A DNA stretch of 32,826 nt from JANLSE01 sp038214135 (GTDB taxonomy: Bacteria > Chloroflexota > Chloroflexia > Chloroflexales > Roseiflexaceae), in contig JBBQSD010000063.1 in assembly GCA_038214135.1 (NCBI GenBank), positions 1 through 32,826 of the forward strand, given 5' to 3'. The translations under genes and the position numbers were made by a program. A model generated the notes under the pieces. That model was not told where the DNA came from. It was given only the letters and a program-made list of their open reading frames with translations, and made no database searches. How positions within the stretch are numbered: the stretch's first letter is position 1; each line of letters opens with the position of its first letter. Shown here piece by piece: positions 7,404 to 15,207 of the stretch.

Positions 7404-8633
7404 TCACAATGTTATCGCCGCTGCTGCCTGTTGTGCCTCACGAAGAATAGCAGCAGTTGAGTCATTGGTTGTAATCGCCCGCTGAACGGCATTATCGATC
7501 ACATGCACAAGATTCGGCAGGCTTCGCGAACGAGGCAGCTCACGGGTTGTCTGATGCAGATCGGCCAGGCGATGATAGAACGGAATGGCCGCATTCACCT
7601 GTGGATCAACCCAGGTCGAGAGTCGGCACCCAATCGCCCCTTCAAGGGTTGTCAGTTTGTCCATTGCGCGTGAGCAGGTATGCTGTAAGAATGCATAGGC
7701 TTCTTCCCGGTGGCGGCTGCCACTGCCAATTGATAGCAACCAGTACACATTCAATGATGCACTGTTGGCCTGTTCACCAGCTGGCAGTGGCCCAACCGCA
7801 ACCAGTCCTTTGGTTGGGCTATCGGGCAACTCACAGACAGCCGCAAACCCAAACCAGTTGACCATCATGGCAATCTGGCCAGATGCAAACAACTCCCCAC
7901 TCTTCACCGAATCGATCTCATGCAGATTGGGCGGCGTCACACTGCGATCATTGACCATCCGCCGATAGAAATCGAGTGCAGCAGCAGCCTCGGGTGTATC
8001 AAGCGTGATGACGCCATCAAGGCCGGTCAACTCGCCACCGCGACTCCATAGTTGCAGGCAGAAATCATAGACTGTATTATGGCCATCTGGGTAGGCCGCG
8101 AAAACGGTGCCATAGAGATTCTGCTCCGGGCGAGTGAAGAAGCGCGCAATATCCTCGAACTGTGCCCATGTTTGGGGTGCTGCCAATAGGTAGCCATGCT
8201 GTGCCATAAACGCAGCCTGTTCGGCTGGGTGTTCAAACAAATCCTTGCGATAGATGAAGCATTCCGGCCCATCGTGATATGGTGTGCCATAGATTGCATC
8301 GCCAAATTGCTGGAAGCGGGTCAGCGCCGGTGCCCAGCCATGTGGGTAATCCGGAATGGGATGTGTTGCCATCAATGCTGCCAGATCAGCGAGTGAATCG
8401 TGTGCAACCGCTTCGGCAATCCAATCAGTGACGATGAACGCAATATCCCATGTGCCATCGCGCAGCCCGCCATTGGTGAAGAGCGTTTCATACAGCGGGT
8501 TCAGATCCAGAGCCTCGAACTCCAATGCCAATGGGCAACCCGTTACATCCTGAAAATCGGCATATTGTTTTTGGATGGCGCTCTCGAATGGACCGAATTT
8601 GCGAACAGCGATCCGAAGTATTTCCTGCGTCAT
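7404..8633 (-). CDS. Solute-binding-protein-like protein without signal peptide (1)
   Basis: 409 aa with the fold signature of family-1 extracellular solute-binding proteins of ABC importers. Examples are WDIAFIVTDWIAEA near residue 65, AIYGTPYHDGPECFIYRKDLFEHP, PQTWAQFEDIARFF, the GELFASGQIAMMVNWFG segment and a helical C-terminus. The usual N-terminal signal peptide or lipobox is absent: the protein begins MTQEILRIAVRKFG, already in the first strand of the mature domain. AGAGGAG lies at proper distance before ATG 8633, so the start is firm. It sits 31 nt after the CoA-transferase gene and immediately before the oxidoreductase, with no permease or ATPase in the cluster. It is therefore probably cytoplasmic. 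A ligand sensor, carrier or repurposed enzyme are possibilities; none is proven. Confidence 0.85.
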   Translation of the reverse strand: MTQEILRIAVRKFGPFESAIQKQYADFQDVTGCPLALEFEALDLNPLYETLFTNGGLRDGTWDIAFIVTDWIAEAVAHDSLADLAALMATHPIPDYPHGWAPALTRFQQFGDAIYGTPYHDGPECFIYRKDLFEHPAEQAAFMAQHGYLLAAPQTWAQFEDIARFFTRPEQNLYGTVFAAYPDGHNTVYDFCLQLWSRGGELTGLDGVITLDTPEAAAALDFYRRMVNDRSVTPPNLHEIDSVKSGELFASGQIAMMVNWFGFAAVCELPDSPTKGLVAVGPLPAGEQANSASLNVYWLLSIGSGSRHREEAYAFLQHTCSRAMDKLTTLEGAIGCRLSTWVDPQVNAAIPFYHRLADLHQTTRELPRSRSLPNLVHVIDNAVQRAITTNDSTAAILREAQQAAAAITL

Positions 8634-8664
8634 TGCGATACTCCTCTGCGCTCACCAACATGCT

Positions 8665-9813
8665 CTACATCCCGAATTCGCCATCAATCTGCTGATTATG
8701 TTCTCCAACCGTTGGCGCACCAATTGGGGAATTGAGCCGCGTCCCATCAATGCGAATCGGGCAGCGTGTTGTCGTCAGGGTTGCGCCATTCGAACGGCTG
8801 ACCCGCTGGGTCATATTTAGCACCCTAAAACCATCGTGCTGCAACAGCCGATCCCAGGTGAGCACATCGGCGCACCAGATATCGGCGGCTTCCAGGATCG
8901 CCAGCCAGTGGTTAGTTGTGTGGGTTTGGAGATGTTCGGCCAGGGCAGACTTGATTATATCGCGTTCACTAAACCAGCGCTTCGAATCGCTATATTCGAG
9001 CAATGGCGTGCAGCCAAGCAACTCGCCAAGTCGCGGCACGGGGGTCATTGCTAAGGCCAGAAACCCATCGGCGGTGCGATAGATGCCATATGGCGCACCA
9101 AGGTAGGCATGGGCATTATTCACATGGCTGCGCTGTGGCAGTTTGCCACCATCATTCAGGTGGGTCGTCAGCACTTCAAACTGGAAATCGAGCACCGATT
9201 CGATCAGGCTCACTTCAACCAACCCGCCCTGGTTCGTTATGCCACGCCGCACCAGGCATGCCAGAATACCCTGCGCCAGATGCGCGCCGGCCATGATGTC
9301 GGCGATGGCCAGGCCAAATGGCACCGGCCCCTGATCGGCATCGCCATTGAGCCATGTTAGCCCAGATAGTGATTGGGCCAACAGATCCTGCCCTGGCTTA
9401 TCGCGCCAGGGTCCCTCGTTGCCATAGCCGCTGACGGTCGCATACACGAGGCGCGGGTTGAGTTCAAGCGCAGCAGTATAGCCTAATCCCAACCGCTCCA
9501 TAATACCAGGGCGGAAGTTCTGAATCAGCACATCGGCACGCTGCACCAGTTGCCGCACCCTGGCCAGATCGTCGGGATTCTTTAGATCAGCGGCATAGCT
9601 CTGCTTATTACGATTGATCGAATGGAACAAGGTACTATCGCCATCGAGCTCCAGATTCGAAATATACAGCTGGCGGCCAAGATCGCCAACGCCAGGGCGT
9701 TCAACCTTGATCACCCGCGCACCAAGATCGGCAAGCCGCAGAGCACACGATGGCCCGGCCAGAAATTGGCTGAAATCCAGGATTGTGATGCCAGAAAGTG
9801 GCAGTTCCATCAT
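8665..9813 (-). CDS. CaiB/BaiF (class III) CoA-transferase
   Basis: 382 aa, typical family length. It transfers CoA between carboxylic acids through an aspartyl-CoA intermediate. N-terminal landmarks are GITILDFSQFLAGP, ADLGARVIKVERP and LIQNFRPGIMERLGL. The catalytic aspartate is D172 in AIADIMAG, equivalent to D169 of formyl-CoA transferase. The C-terminal part has the two-domain interlocked-dimer signature (GLVEVSLIES, then PYGIYRTADGFLALA). Which acid is activated cannot be told. GAAGG precedes the tandem ATG codons at 9813/9810. It is the first gene of an operon with a signal-less solute-binding-like protein and a Gfo/Idh/MocA oxidoreductase. A MaoC hydratase lies nearby, suggesting a CoA-dependent organic-acid or sugar-acid degradation route. 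Confidence 0.93.
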   Translation of the reverse strand: MMELPLSGITILDFSQFLAGPSCALRLADLGARVIKVERPGVGDLGRQLYISNLELDGDSTLFHSINRNKQSYAADLKNPDDLARVRQLVQRADVLIQNFRPGIMERLGLGYTAALELNPRLVYATVSGYGNEGPWRDKPGQDLLAQSLSGLTWLNGDADQGPVPFGLAIADIMAGAHLAQGILACLVRRGITNQGGLVEVSLIESVLDFQFEVLTTHLNDGGKLPQRSHVNNAHAYLGAPYGIYRTADGFLALAMTPVPRLGELLGCTPLLEYSDSKRWFSERDIIKSALAEHLQTHTTNHWLAILEAADIWCADVLTWDRLLQHDGFRVLNMTQRVSRSNGATLTTTRCPIRIDGTRLNSPIGAPTVGEHNQQIDGEFGM

Positions 9814-9961
9814 ATTTGCCTTCGCATCTATTTATCAGGGCTGCGCGCCCCGAACCCGCGTCCAGGAACCGTACCGTCCGGTTCCCGGAGCCCTTTGGGC
9901 CACCCTCCATTGGGCAGGCGCTACGGCACCTAGACCGTACATGATGTGGTTGGCACAGCTG

Positions 9962-10013
9962 CGTTGGTTGCGCATGCCTCGTCTGCATTCGATGGCCGAT
10001 TGTGGCTATTCAC
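9962..10013 (-). repeat. Degenerate third copy of the dispersed repeat unit
   Basis: Read on the minus strand it has AATAGCCACA, then GCAGACGAGGCATG, then CAA and CAACG. It follows the order and spacing of the distal half of copy A (6193-6245). It lies next to copy B in the same orientation, as if the unit had been duplicated in tandem and decayed. Confidence 0.5.
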
Positions 10014-10048
10014 TTGTTTAGTCCGTGATTCTTGGTTAAAGAATGTTT

Positions 10049-10137
10049 GTGGCCTACCAACATCCGTTGGTCATGCCTCGGCTGCGACCAATAAACGTTT
10101 GTGGGTGAGGGTTGTCGTATTCTGACTCCTGACTCCT
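10049..10137 (-). repeat. Dispersed repeat copy B (inverted relative to copy A)
   Basis: Reverse complement of the unit at 6157-6250. On the minus strand it begins with two GGAGTCA units and CAGAAT and ends with TCGCAGCCGAGGCATGA and CGGATGTTG. With copy A it flanks the three-gene CoA-transferase operon in inverted orientation. No transposase is encoded between the copies. Confidence 0.75.
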
Positions 10138-10140
10138 CGT

Positions 10141-11283
10141 CTATACCCGCGAATCTCGATACAACCGATTCATCTGTTCAATCACAATCTGCGGGTTTCC
10201 GCCATCACGCAAATAGGTGTGTACAAATGGCCCAGCCTGATCCTGGAATGGAATATAGCCATTGTAGCGCGGTCGCAGATATGCATCATCCAGCGTTGGC
10301 AGTGTCTGCTGAAAGAAATTGCCACAGGCAGTATTCACAAGCGGATCAAGCCATGCCGCACGATACCCTGGCTGGCCGCCATTGGCAACATACATGCCAC
10401 GCTGGCAATCAGATCCAGCCACATACTGTGCATACGCCAAGGCCGCATCAAGGTTCTCACAGCGTACCGAGATCGCTAACCCGGTGCCGCCAAGAGTCGA
10501 GCGCAATTGTCGCCCGCCATATGTCACCAATCCACCAAAATGAAGTGGCTTGGCTGTATACTCGGGCCGTGAATAGTTTACATAACCATATGCAAACGGG
10601 CAATACAGCAGCCTAGTGCTGTTCACAAGTAATTCATAGGTACGAATCGGATTCTGCTCCAGGCATGCCGGATCGCACAATGCCACCAGTTCCCGCAACC
10701 GTTCCAGCGCAGCGCTCCCAGTATGCGGATCGATTACCTGATCTGTGGTCGCAAACAGATCGCCACCCAACCCCAGGCAGAGCATATAGAAATGCATCAG
10801 GCTATCGACCGGAATGGCTGGCAGGGTGACAAGTCCACGGCGAGCTATGGTCAATAGATCTTCCCAAGTTTCGGGAATAGCAATATCATGGCGCTCAAGC
10901 AGATCGGGGCGATACGAGCTAACCGGTGTCGCAGCATCGATTGCCAATGCCCACTGGTGGCCGCCATAGGAATAACTGGCGTGCGAGGCACCGACGCTAT
11001 TGGCGGCCTGATCGGCCAGGAAATCGGTAGAGAGGTGTTGATCAAGCGGTAGTAATACTGGAAGTGCTGCCGCACGCCCCGCAAATGGATGATCAATCAC
11101 CAACAGATCAAACTGTTCGGCCAGGAGCTCAATCGGCTGATCGGCAAACTCCTGCAGTGAGCGTTTCTGCCAGATGATCTCGATATCGGGATGGATCTCG
11201 CCATAGCGCTGAGCAGTTGCAATAAGTGGCAACACGCCACGCGTATGATTCCAGGTAATGCCAGTAAGTGTTGCCCGCGCCAT
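10141..11283 (-). CDS. Solute-binding-protein-like protein without signal peptide (2)
   Basis: 380 aa, related in fold to periplasmic solute-binding proteins but again without signal peptide. It starts MARATLTGITWNHTRG, where the first strand of the binding domain should be. AAGGAA precedes ATG 11283. Characteristic stretches are the IHPDIEIIWQKRSLQEF segment, FDLLVIDHPFAG, IPETWEDLLTIARRG, FGGLVTYGGRQLRSTLGG and the AYAQYVAGSDCQRG helix. It is not a close copy of the protein at 7404-8633; only the general fold plan is shared. It is divergent from the IclR-type regulator across 82 nt, which suggests shared control. No transporter membrane or ATPase subunit is encoded in the cluster. A cytoplasmic binding or enzymatic role linked to the CoA-transferase route is inferred. 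Confidence 0.82.
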   Translation of the reverse strand: MARATLTGITWNHTRGVLPLIATAQRYGEIHPDIEIIWQKRSLQEFADQPIELLAEQFDLLVIDHPFAGRAAALPVLLPLDQHLSTDFLADQAANSVGASHASYSYGGHQWALAIDAATPVSSYRPDLLERHDIAIPETWEDLLTIARRGLVTLPAIPVDSLMHFYMLCLGLGGDLFATTDQVIDPHTGSAALERLRELVALCDPACLEQNPIRTYELLVNSTRLLYCPFAYGYVNYSRPEYTAKPLHFGGLVTYGGRQLRSTLGGTGLAISVRCENLDAALAYAQYVAGSDCQRGMYVANGGQPGYRAAWLDPLVNTACGNFFQQTLPTLDDAYLRPRYNGYIPFQDQAGPFVHTYLRDGGNPQIVIEQMNRLYRDSRV

Positions 11284-11365
11284 GGCGCATTCCTTACTTC
11301 ACAATCGCGGATCTGTTTGTTACAATGCGTTTGCATATAAACATTATATTCACGAGTAAACATGC
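11284..11365. promoter_or_regulatory. Divergent regulatory region, solute-binding-like gene / iclR
   Basis: The 82 nt between two divergent starts are AT-rich and contain TGTTT...AAACA (11313-11342) around ATGCGTTTGCAT, an imperfect inverted repeat. TATATT (11345-11350) could serve as a -10, but no well-spaced -35 is visible. Such a region is the expected binding place of the IclR regulator; the exact site is not established. Confidence 0.4.
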
Positions 11366-12106
11366 ATGTCAAGTAGCGCAACAACGTCATATCATACGCC
11401 AGCACTCGAAAAAGGGCTGGACATTCTTGAATATTTGGCGCTTGAGGGCGTACCAATGACACAGGCCCAACTTGCGCGAGCACTTGGGCGTGGTGCAAGT
11501 GAGCTGTTTCGGATGCTGATGTGCCTTGAGCAGCGTGGGTATCTGGTTCGCGATCAGGCATCGGGGGCGTTTAGCCTAACGTTGCGCCTCTATGAACTGA
11601 GCCGTGTGCATACACCACACGATCTCTTATTGCGAGCGGCGGTAGGCCCCATGCGTACACTCACCGAAACATTGCGCGAATCCTGCCATTTGAGTGTGTT
11701 GTATCGTGAACGGCTGCTGGTGCTGGCTCAGGAACAGAGCCCGACACCACTGCGGCTCTCGGTTGAAATTGGCAGCAGTTTTGTGCCGCATCAGACAGCC
11801 TCGGGCCGCTTGTTGTTGGCATATCAATCCGATCACGAACCACGGGAAATCCAGCAACCCGCCGAGATCGCCAGCCGTTTAGCTACTATTCGCACACAGG
11901 GCTACGAAGTCGCCTTTGGCGAGACAATCGCTGGTGTAAATGATCTTGCGGTTCTGGTTGGAACACCAACCTCAGCAGTCAAGGCCGCGCTGACTATCGC
12001 TTCATTCGCCTATCGCCGCGAAACGTTTGTCGATGCGATTCTGCCCGCCCTTCAGCAAGCAGCGCTGGCGATTGGGCAGGCAGCCGGGATGATCGTCAAT
12101 GCGTAG
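11366..12106 (+). CDS. IclR-family transcriptional regulator
   Basis: 246 aa, standard family length. The winged helix-turn-helix covers about 11-75 (ALEKGLDILEYL, MTQAQLARALGRGASELFRML, the wing at RGYLVRD). The IclR effector-binding domain follows (LSVLYRERLLVLAQ, the HQTASGRLLLAY helix, VAFGETIAGVNDLAV). The conserved small-molecule pocket region is present. IclR proteins usually respond to organic acids or aromatic intermediates. Two adjacent ATGs exist (11362 out of frame, 11366 in frame); the ribosome site is weak. It is divergent from a solute-binding-like gene and upstream of the MaoC gene, so it is the likely local regulator of the 6322-12691 cluster. Confidence 0.93.
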   Translation: MSSSATTSYHTPALEKGLDILEYLALEGVPMTQAQLARALGRGASELFRMLMCLEQRGYLVRDQASGAFSLTLRLYELSRVHTPHDLLLRAAVGPMRTLTETLRESCHLSVLYRERLLVLAQEQSPTPLRLSVEIGSSFVPHQTASGRLLLAYQSDHEPREIQQPAEIASRLATIRTQGYEVAFGETIAGVNDLAVLVGTPTSAVKAALTIASFAYRRETFVDAILPALQQAALAIGQAAGMIVNA

Positions 12107-12112
12107 GGGCGG

Positions 12113-12178
12113 TCGCGAACCGCCCGTACAGGTTTCGCGAACCACCCGTACAGGTTTCGCGAACCGCCCGCACAGGGG
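12113..12178 (+). repeat. Three tandem 22-bp repeats
   Basis: Three units begin at 12113, 12135 and 12157, each starting TCGCGAACC and running through CACAGG or TACAGG; units differ at one to four positions. They lie between iclR and the MaoC gene. A stem-loop follows at 12208-12223 (ACGCGA, GGCA loop, TCGCGT). There are no spacers, so this is not CRISPR. Confidence 0.85.
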
Positions 12179-12241
12179 CAGCAGCGATTCCTCGGTAGGA
12201 AGTAGTGACGCGAGGCATCGCGTTAGCAAGGAGAACCAATA

Positions 12242-12691
12242 ATGTTTCAGGAACAGTATTTCGAGGATTACACCCTTGGTACACAACGAAAGACCGGTGG
12301 GCGAACGATTACCGAGACAGATATTGTGATCCATGCTGGCCAAACCGGTGATTTCTACCCGCATCACATGGATGCCGAATGGTGCAAAACCCAGGATTTC
12401 GGCCAGCGGATCGCCCACGGCACCCTGATTTTCAGTGTTGGGGTTGGTATGACAGCCGGTGCGATCAATCCGCTGGCTTTTTCCTATGGCTATGATCGAT
12501 TACGCTTGATCAAGCCAGTCTTTATTGGCGACACAATCCATGTGCAAGTCACCATTGCTGAAAAACGCGATCACAAACGCCCCGATCATGGTGTTGTTGT
12601 CGAGCGCCTGGAGGTGATCAACCAGCATGGCGATACCGTCCTGGCCTGTGATCACCTGCTATTGGCAAAACGGCGTGCTCAGTCCCAATGA
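12242..12691 (+). CDS. MaoC-like (R)-specific enoyl-CoA hydratase/dehydratase
   Basis: 149 aa, a complete single hot-dog domain. The hydratase-2 motif is GDFYPHHMD, with catalytic D37 and H42 in the spacing of DxNPxHxD (the usual Asn is replaced by Tyr), followed by IAHGTL (57-62). The family hydrates or dehydrates acyl-CoA thioesters, for example beta-methylmalyl-CoA or enoyl-CoA. AAGGAG precedes the ATG. It lies 135 nt after iclR in the same direction. Together with the CoA-transferase it points to an acyl-CoA degradation route. Its last 13 bases overlap the end of the convergent nitroreductase gene. Confidence 0.92.
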   Translation: MFQEQYFEDYTLGTQRKTGGRTITETDIVIHAGQTGDFYPHHMDAEWCKTQDFGQRIAHGTLIFSVGVGMTAGAINPLAFSYGYDRLRLIKPVFIGDTIHVQVTIAEKRDHKRPDHGVVVERLEVINQHGDTVLACDHLLLAKRRAQSQ

Positions 12692-13305
12692 TTCCAGGAA
12701 ATATGCTCCTTTGCCGCAGTCCGTTGCGCTGGCTTGAAATCATCGCCAGTATAGTAGGCCACGGGCAGGAGTGCCGCCTGAGTATAGGTTGCTGGGATGC
12801 CAAGCAGTGCAGCAGCTTCCTGCTCATAGCTCAGATGAAGTGTCGTCCAGGCCGAACCAAGCCCACGGGCGCGCAGTGCCAGCATGAACGACCATGCAGC
12901 CGGTAAGATCGAGCCATACACCGATGCCTGGGCGGCAACGCCGCTCTTTTCGACGCGGCCTTCATAGCAGAACAGCACCTGTACTGGCACTTCATGGAAG
13001 TGTTCCGCAAGGTACACCGCCGAGTCGCGCACGGCATCTTTTCCATCCGATGGGCTTGGGCTACCAATATATCGAGCAAATGATCGGCGATAGAGTTCCG
13101 CCAGATCCCAACGTATCTTGGGATCGGTAATGATAATAAAATGCCAGCCTTGGCGGTTCGAGCCACTTGGTGCCTGAATGGCAATATCCAGGCAACGCTC
13201 GATGATCTCTGGCTCGACAGGCCGTTGCAGATCAAGGCGCTTACGAACCGAACGCGTTGTGGTCAACAAATGATCGATGGTCTCCAGATCCGTCTTTAGA
13301 TCCAT
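12679..13305 (-). CDS. Nitroreductase-family FMN flavoprotein
   Basis: 208 aa. RSVRKRL near residue 18 and APSGSNRQGWHF (45-56) are the FMN-phosphate and isoalloxazine-contacting elements of the family. ARGLGSAWTTLHL (about 145-157) and LLGIP follow in the usual order. Members reduce nitroaromatics, quinones, enones or dehalogenate, as NAD(P)H-dependent homodimers; the substrate is not predictable here. Convergent with the MaoC gene with a 13-nt overlap. An AAAGGAA precedes the ATG at 13305. Part of the catabolic cluster by position only. Confidence 0.9.
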   Translation of the reverse strand: MDLKTDLETIDHLLTTTRSVRKRLDLQRPVEPEIIERCLDIAIQAPSGSNRQGWHFIIITDPKIRWDLAELYRRSFARYIGSPSPSDGKDAVRDSAVYLAEHFHEVPVQVLFCYEGRVEKSGVAAQASVYGSILPAAWSFMLALRARGLGSAWTTLHLSYEQEAAALLGIPATYTQAALLPVAYYTGDDFKPAQRTAAKEHISWNHWD

Positions 13306-13338
13306 GAACTATTCCTTTGCGGTGTTCTGCTTGTGTAT

Positions 13339-13353
13339 CGTGTATTTTACACG
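13339..13353. promoter_or_regulatory. 15-bp palindrome upstream of the nitroreductase gene
   Basis: CGTGTA, TTT, TACACG: perfect 6-bp arms located 34-48 nt before the ATG at 13305, where an operator would overlap a promoter. The AT-rich centre could itself serve as part of a -10 element. Confidence 0.45.
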
Positions 13354-13423
13354 CATGTCTATTCTACAGCAGTCTCGCCGAGTTATACAGCGGGTGAGGC
13401 TGGACACGACCCGCAATCATCGG

Positions 13424-13449
13424 CAGATTTGTGCAGATGACGCAGATTG
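13424..13449 (-). repeat. Dispersed AATCTGC-type intergenic repeat
   Basis: On the minus strand this reads as iterated ATCTGCG/ATCTGCA units. The same family is seen on the plus strand at 19366-19400, 22654-22684 and 25214-25236. It lies near the stop of the MATE gene; a perfect AGCGCT/AGCGCT stem (13456-13471) is adjacent. Confidence 0.65.
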
Positions 13450-13477
13450 ATCGGGAGCGCTGCTGAGCGCTGAAGGC

Positions 13478-14875
13478 TTACTGATTGACTGATCGCAACC
13501 ACGCCCGGCGCAGGAGCCACACCTCAAATGGCCCAGCAACCAAGAAGGTCGACCAGACGGCGGGTAGTGAAGGGTAGAAGTGCATCACAACATAGGCTAA
13601 CCCAACCACAACCCACATCATCCCACCGGAAACAAGAAAGGGGGTGCGTGTATCGCCGATGCCACGCAATGCGCCACCATACACAAACGTCCCCGCCCAG
13701 CATGGCTGGATCAGCGCCATCACCTGGATGCTGGCAGTTCCGGCGATCAGCATGGCCGGGCTTGGGTTGAAGATCTGCATGATATTCGATGCGAAAATCA
13801 GAAACAGCAGCCCAATACCACCCATCCAGATCAATGCCCAGCGTGCCGCTTCAGTTGTGATTGCCCGCGCTTCGGTGGTGTTTTGTGCGCCAATACTCTG
13901 TGCGACAAGAGCCGTGGCGGCTAACCCAAAGCCAATGCCAGGCAAGAATGAAAACGACAGAATGGAAATGACGGCTCGATGGGCAGCAACAACATCTGTG
14001 CCAAGGCCAGCGACAATTGGCGTCAGTGCTGCAAAGGCGACAATCACGATCACTTCTTCGAGTGCGGCTGGCACCCCAATGCGCAACACATCACGAACCA
14101 CGCCGAATTGGGGCCGCCACCCAAATAATCCGGCCAGCCGTATGCCATCGCTACCACGCCACAGAATTGCTACCAGCACAATCGCCCCCAGCAACCGAGC
14201 AATGGATGTGCCCCAGGCGCTTCCGATTGCGCCCAATGCTGGCAGGCCAAAATGCCCATAGATCAGGCCATAGGTTAATCCGAGATTGATAAGATTTACC
14301 ACAATCGTCACAAACAATGGCGTCCGGCTATTCCCAGCACCACGCAGCACACTACTCGCCAGCAACATCACTGTGAGTACCGCAATCGTGCCAACTGTAA
14401 CATGCAAATATTCAAGAGCAATATTGCTGGCATCTGGTTCCAGCCCAAACAACGCGATAACTGGCGCGCCAAAAATAAAGCCGAGCAATGAGATTGGTAG
14501 CGAAATCAGGATCGCCAATATGATTGCCTGTTTCGCAAACTGGTTGGCTACCACATATTCCTTTGCGCCAACTGCTTGTGCAACCAGCACCGAAGCCCCA
14601 ACAGTAAGCGCCATCATTGCACCAATCAGAATAAATGTCACATTCATTGCCGTGCCGACGCCAGCCAATGCCGCGACGCCAAGCCCCGCCACCAGAATGG
14701 TGTCGACAATCCCAAGCAGGGTTTGCAGAAAGCTCTCCCCAATCATTGGCCAGGCCAAACGAATCACCCGCCGACGGATACTCGTCTGCGGTGCATCGCC
14801 TGGCGCTTCAAGATGCGGCACAATCGGAATCTGCTCTGCTGTAATCTCTGCTGGAAGTCCATTCGTATTTGACAT
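13478..14875 (-). CDS. MATE-family multidrug/metabolite exporter
   Basis: 465 aa from the ATG at 14875, the normal size for the family; the longer reading to 14938 adds an unlikely tail and neither start has a strong ribosome site. About twelve hydrophobic helices are visible in two homologous halves. Family landmarks are IRLAWPMIGESFLQTLLGIVD-type helix 1, LVAQAVGAKEYVVANQ after helix 3 and the matching ALVAQSIGAQNTTEARA in the second half. It is an inner-membrane Na+- or H+-coupled antiporter that expels organic cations or metabolites. Substrate unknown. It stands alone, flanked by palindromic intergenic repeats on both sides. Confidence 0.93.
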   Translation of the reverse strand: MSNTNGLPAEITAEQIPIVPHLEAPGDAPQTSIRRRVIRLAWPMIGESFLQTLLGIVDTILVAGLGVAALAGVGTAMNVTFILIGAMMALTVGASVLVAQAVGAKEYVVANQFAKQAIILAILISLPISLLGFIFGAPVIALFGLEPDASNIALEYLHVTVGTIAVLTVMLLASSVLRGAGNSRTPLFVTIVVNLINLGLTYGLIYGHFGLPALGAIGSAWGTSIARLLGAIVLVAILWRGSDGIRLAGLFGWRPQFGVVRDVLRIGVPAALEEVIVIVAFAALTPIVAGLGTDVVAAHRAVISILSFSFLPGIGFGLAATALVAQSIGAQNTTEARAITTEAARWALIWMGGIGLLFLIFASNIMQIFNPSPAMLIAGTASIQVMALIQPCWAGTFVYGGALRGIGDTRTPFLVSGGMMWVVVGLAYVVMHFYPSLPAVWSTFLVAGPFEVWLLRRAWLRSVNQ

Positions 14876-15207
14876 AACGACGCACTGTTCCCTATCTTTT
14901 AACCCTCTTTCTTCCAGCAGTGTACCAGAAATACGCACAATTCGAACCAGGCAAAAGGCGGAGGGCCTGGTGGTATAAAAGGAGCCGCAGGCTTGAACCT
15001 GCGGCGTGGTGTGATATATAGCCGCTCGGCTGATGAACTTTGCCTATGTAATCAGGTGTTGGTATCTTTACCCACCGCAGGCTGAAGCCACGCGGCTATG
15101 GTGCATCGTCCCCTTGCCGCAGGCTTCAGCCTGCGGATAGATGGGCATCCCTCATTCTCCCCGAATTCATGTGAAAAGATCATCAGCCTGCGGCATATTG
15201 TTGGCAC
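14876..15207. other. Intergenic region with CCGCAGGC hairpins
   Basis: 332 nt without a gene. Two perfect stem-loops occur: CCGCAGG/CCTGCGG (14985-15004, 6-nt loop) and CCGCAGGC/GCCTGCGG (15117-15136, 4-nt loop). An imperfect third lies at about 15074-15094. They share the sequence GCAGGCTTGA or GCAGGCTTCA and form a small dispersed family. The one nearest the permease stop (15208) could help terminate its transcript, though no T-run follows. Confidence 0.7.

Larger units (their letters stand above)
9814..10140. other. Repeat-rich intergenic region between operons
   Basis: 327 nt with no supported gene. It contains a perfect stem-loop (GGAACCG 9865-9871, 7-nt loop, CGGTTCC 9879-9885), a degenerate repeat copy (9962-10013) and the full inverted repeat copy B (10049-10137). 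It separates the CoA-transferase operon from the second solute-binding-like gene, both on the minus strand, and must hold the CoA-transferase promoter. I could not pick that out with confidence. Confidence 0.6.

Noticed and set aside
9814..10021. Possible gene remnant or intron fragment between the CoA-transferase and second solute-binding-like gene
   Set aside because: Short frames here show no recognisable protein family; the ordered signals are a stem-loop and repeat copies only.
7404..11283. ABC sugar importer operon
   Set aside because: Two solute-binding folds are present but no permease or ATPase is encoded, and both lack export signals.
12113..12178. CRISPR-like repeat array
   Set aside because: The 22-mers are directly adjacent with no spacers and no cas gene is present.
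14286..14978. 230-codon plus-strand frame
   Set aside because: Shadow of the MATE transporter; composition follows from antisense of hydrophobic codons.
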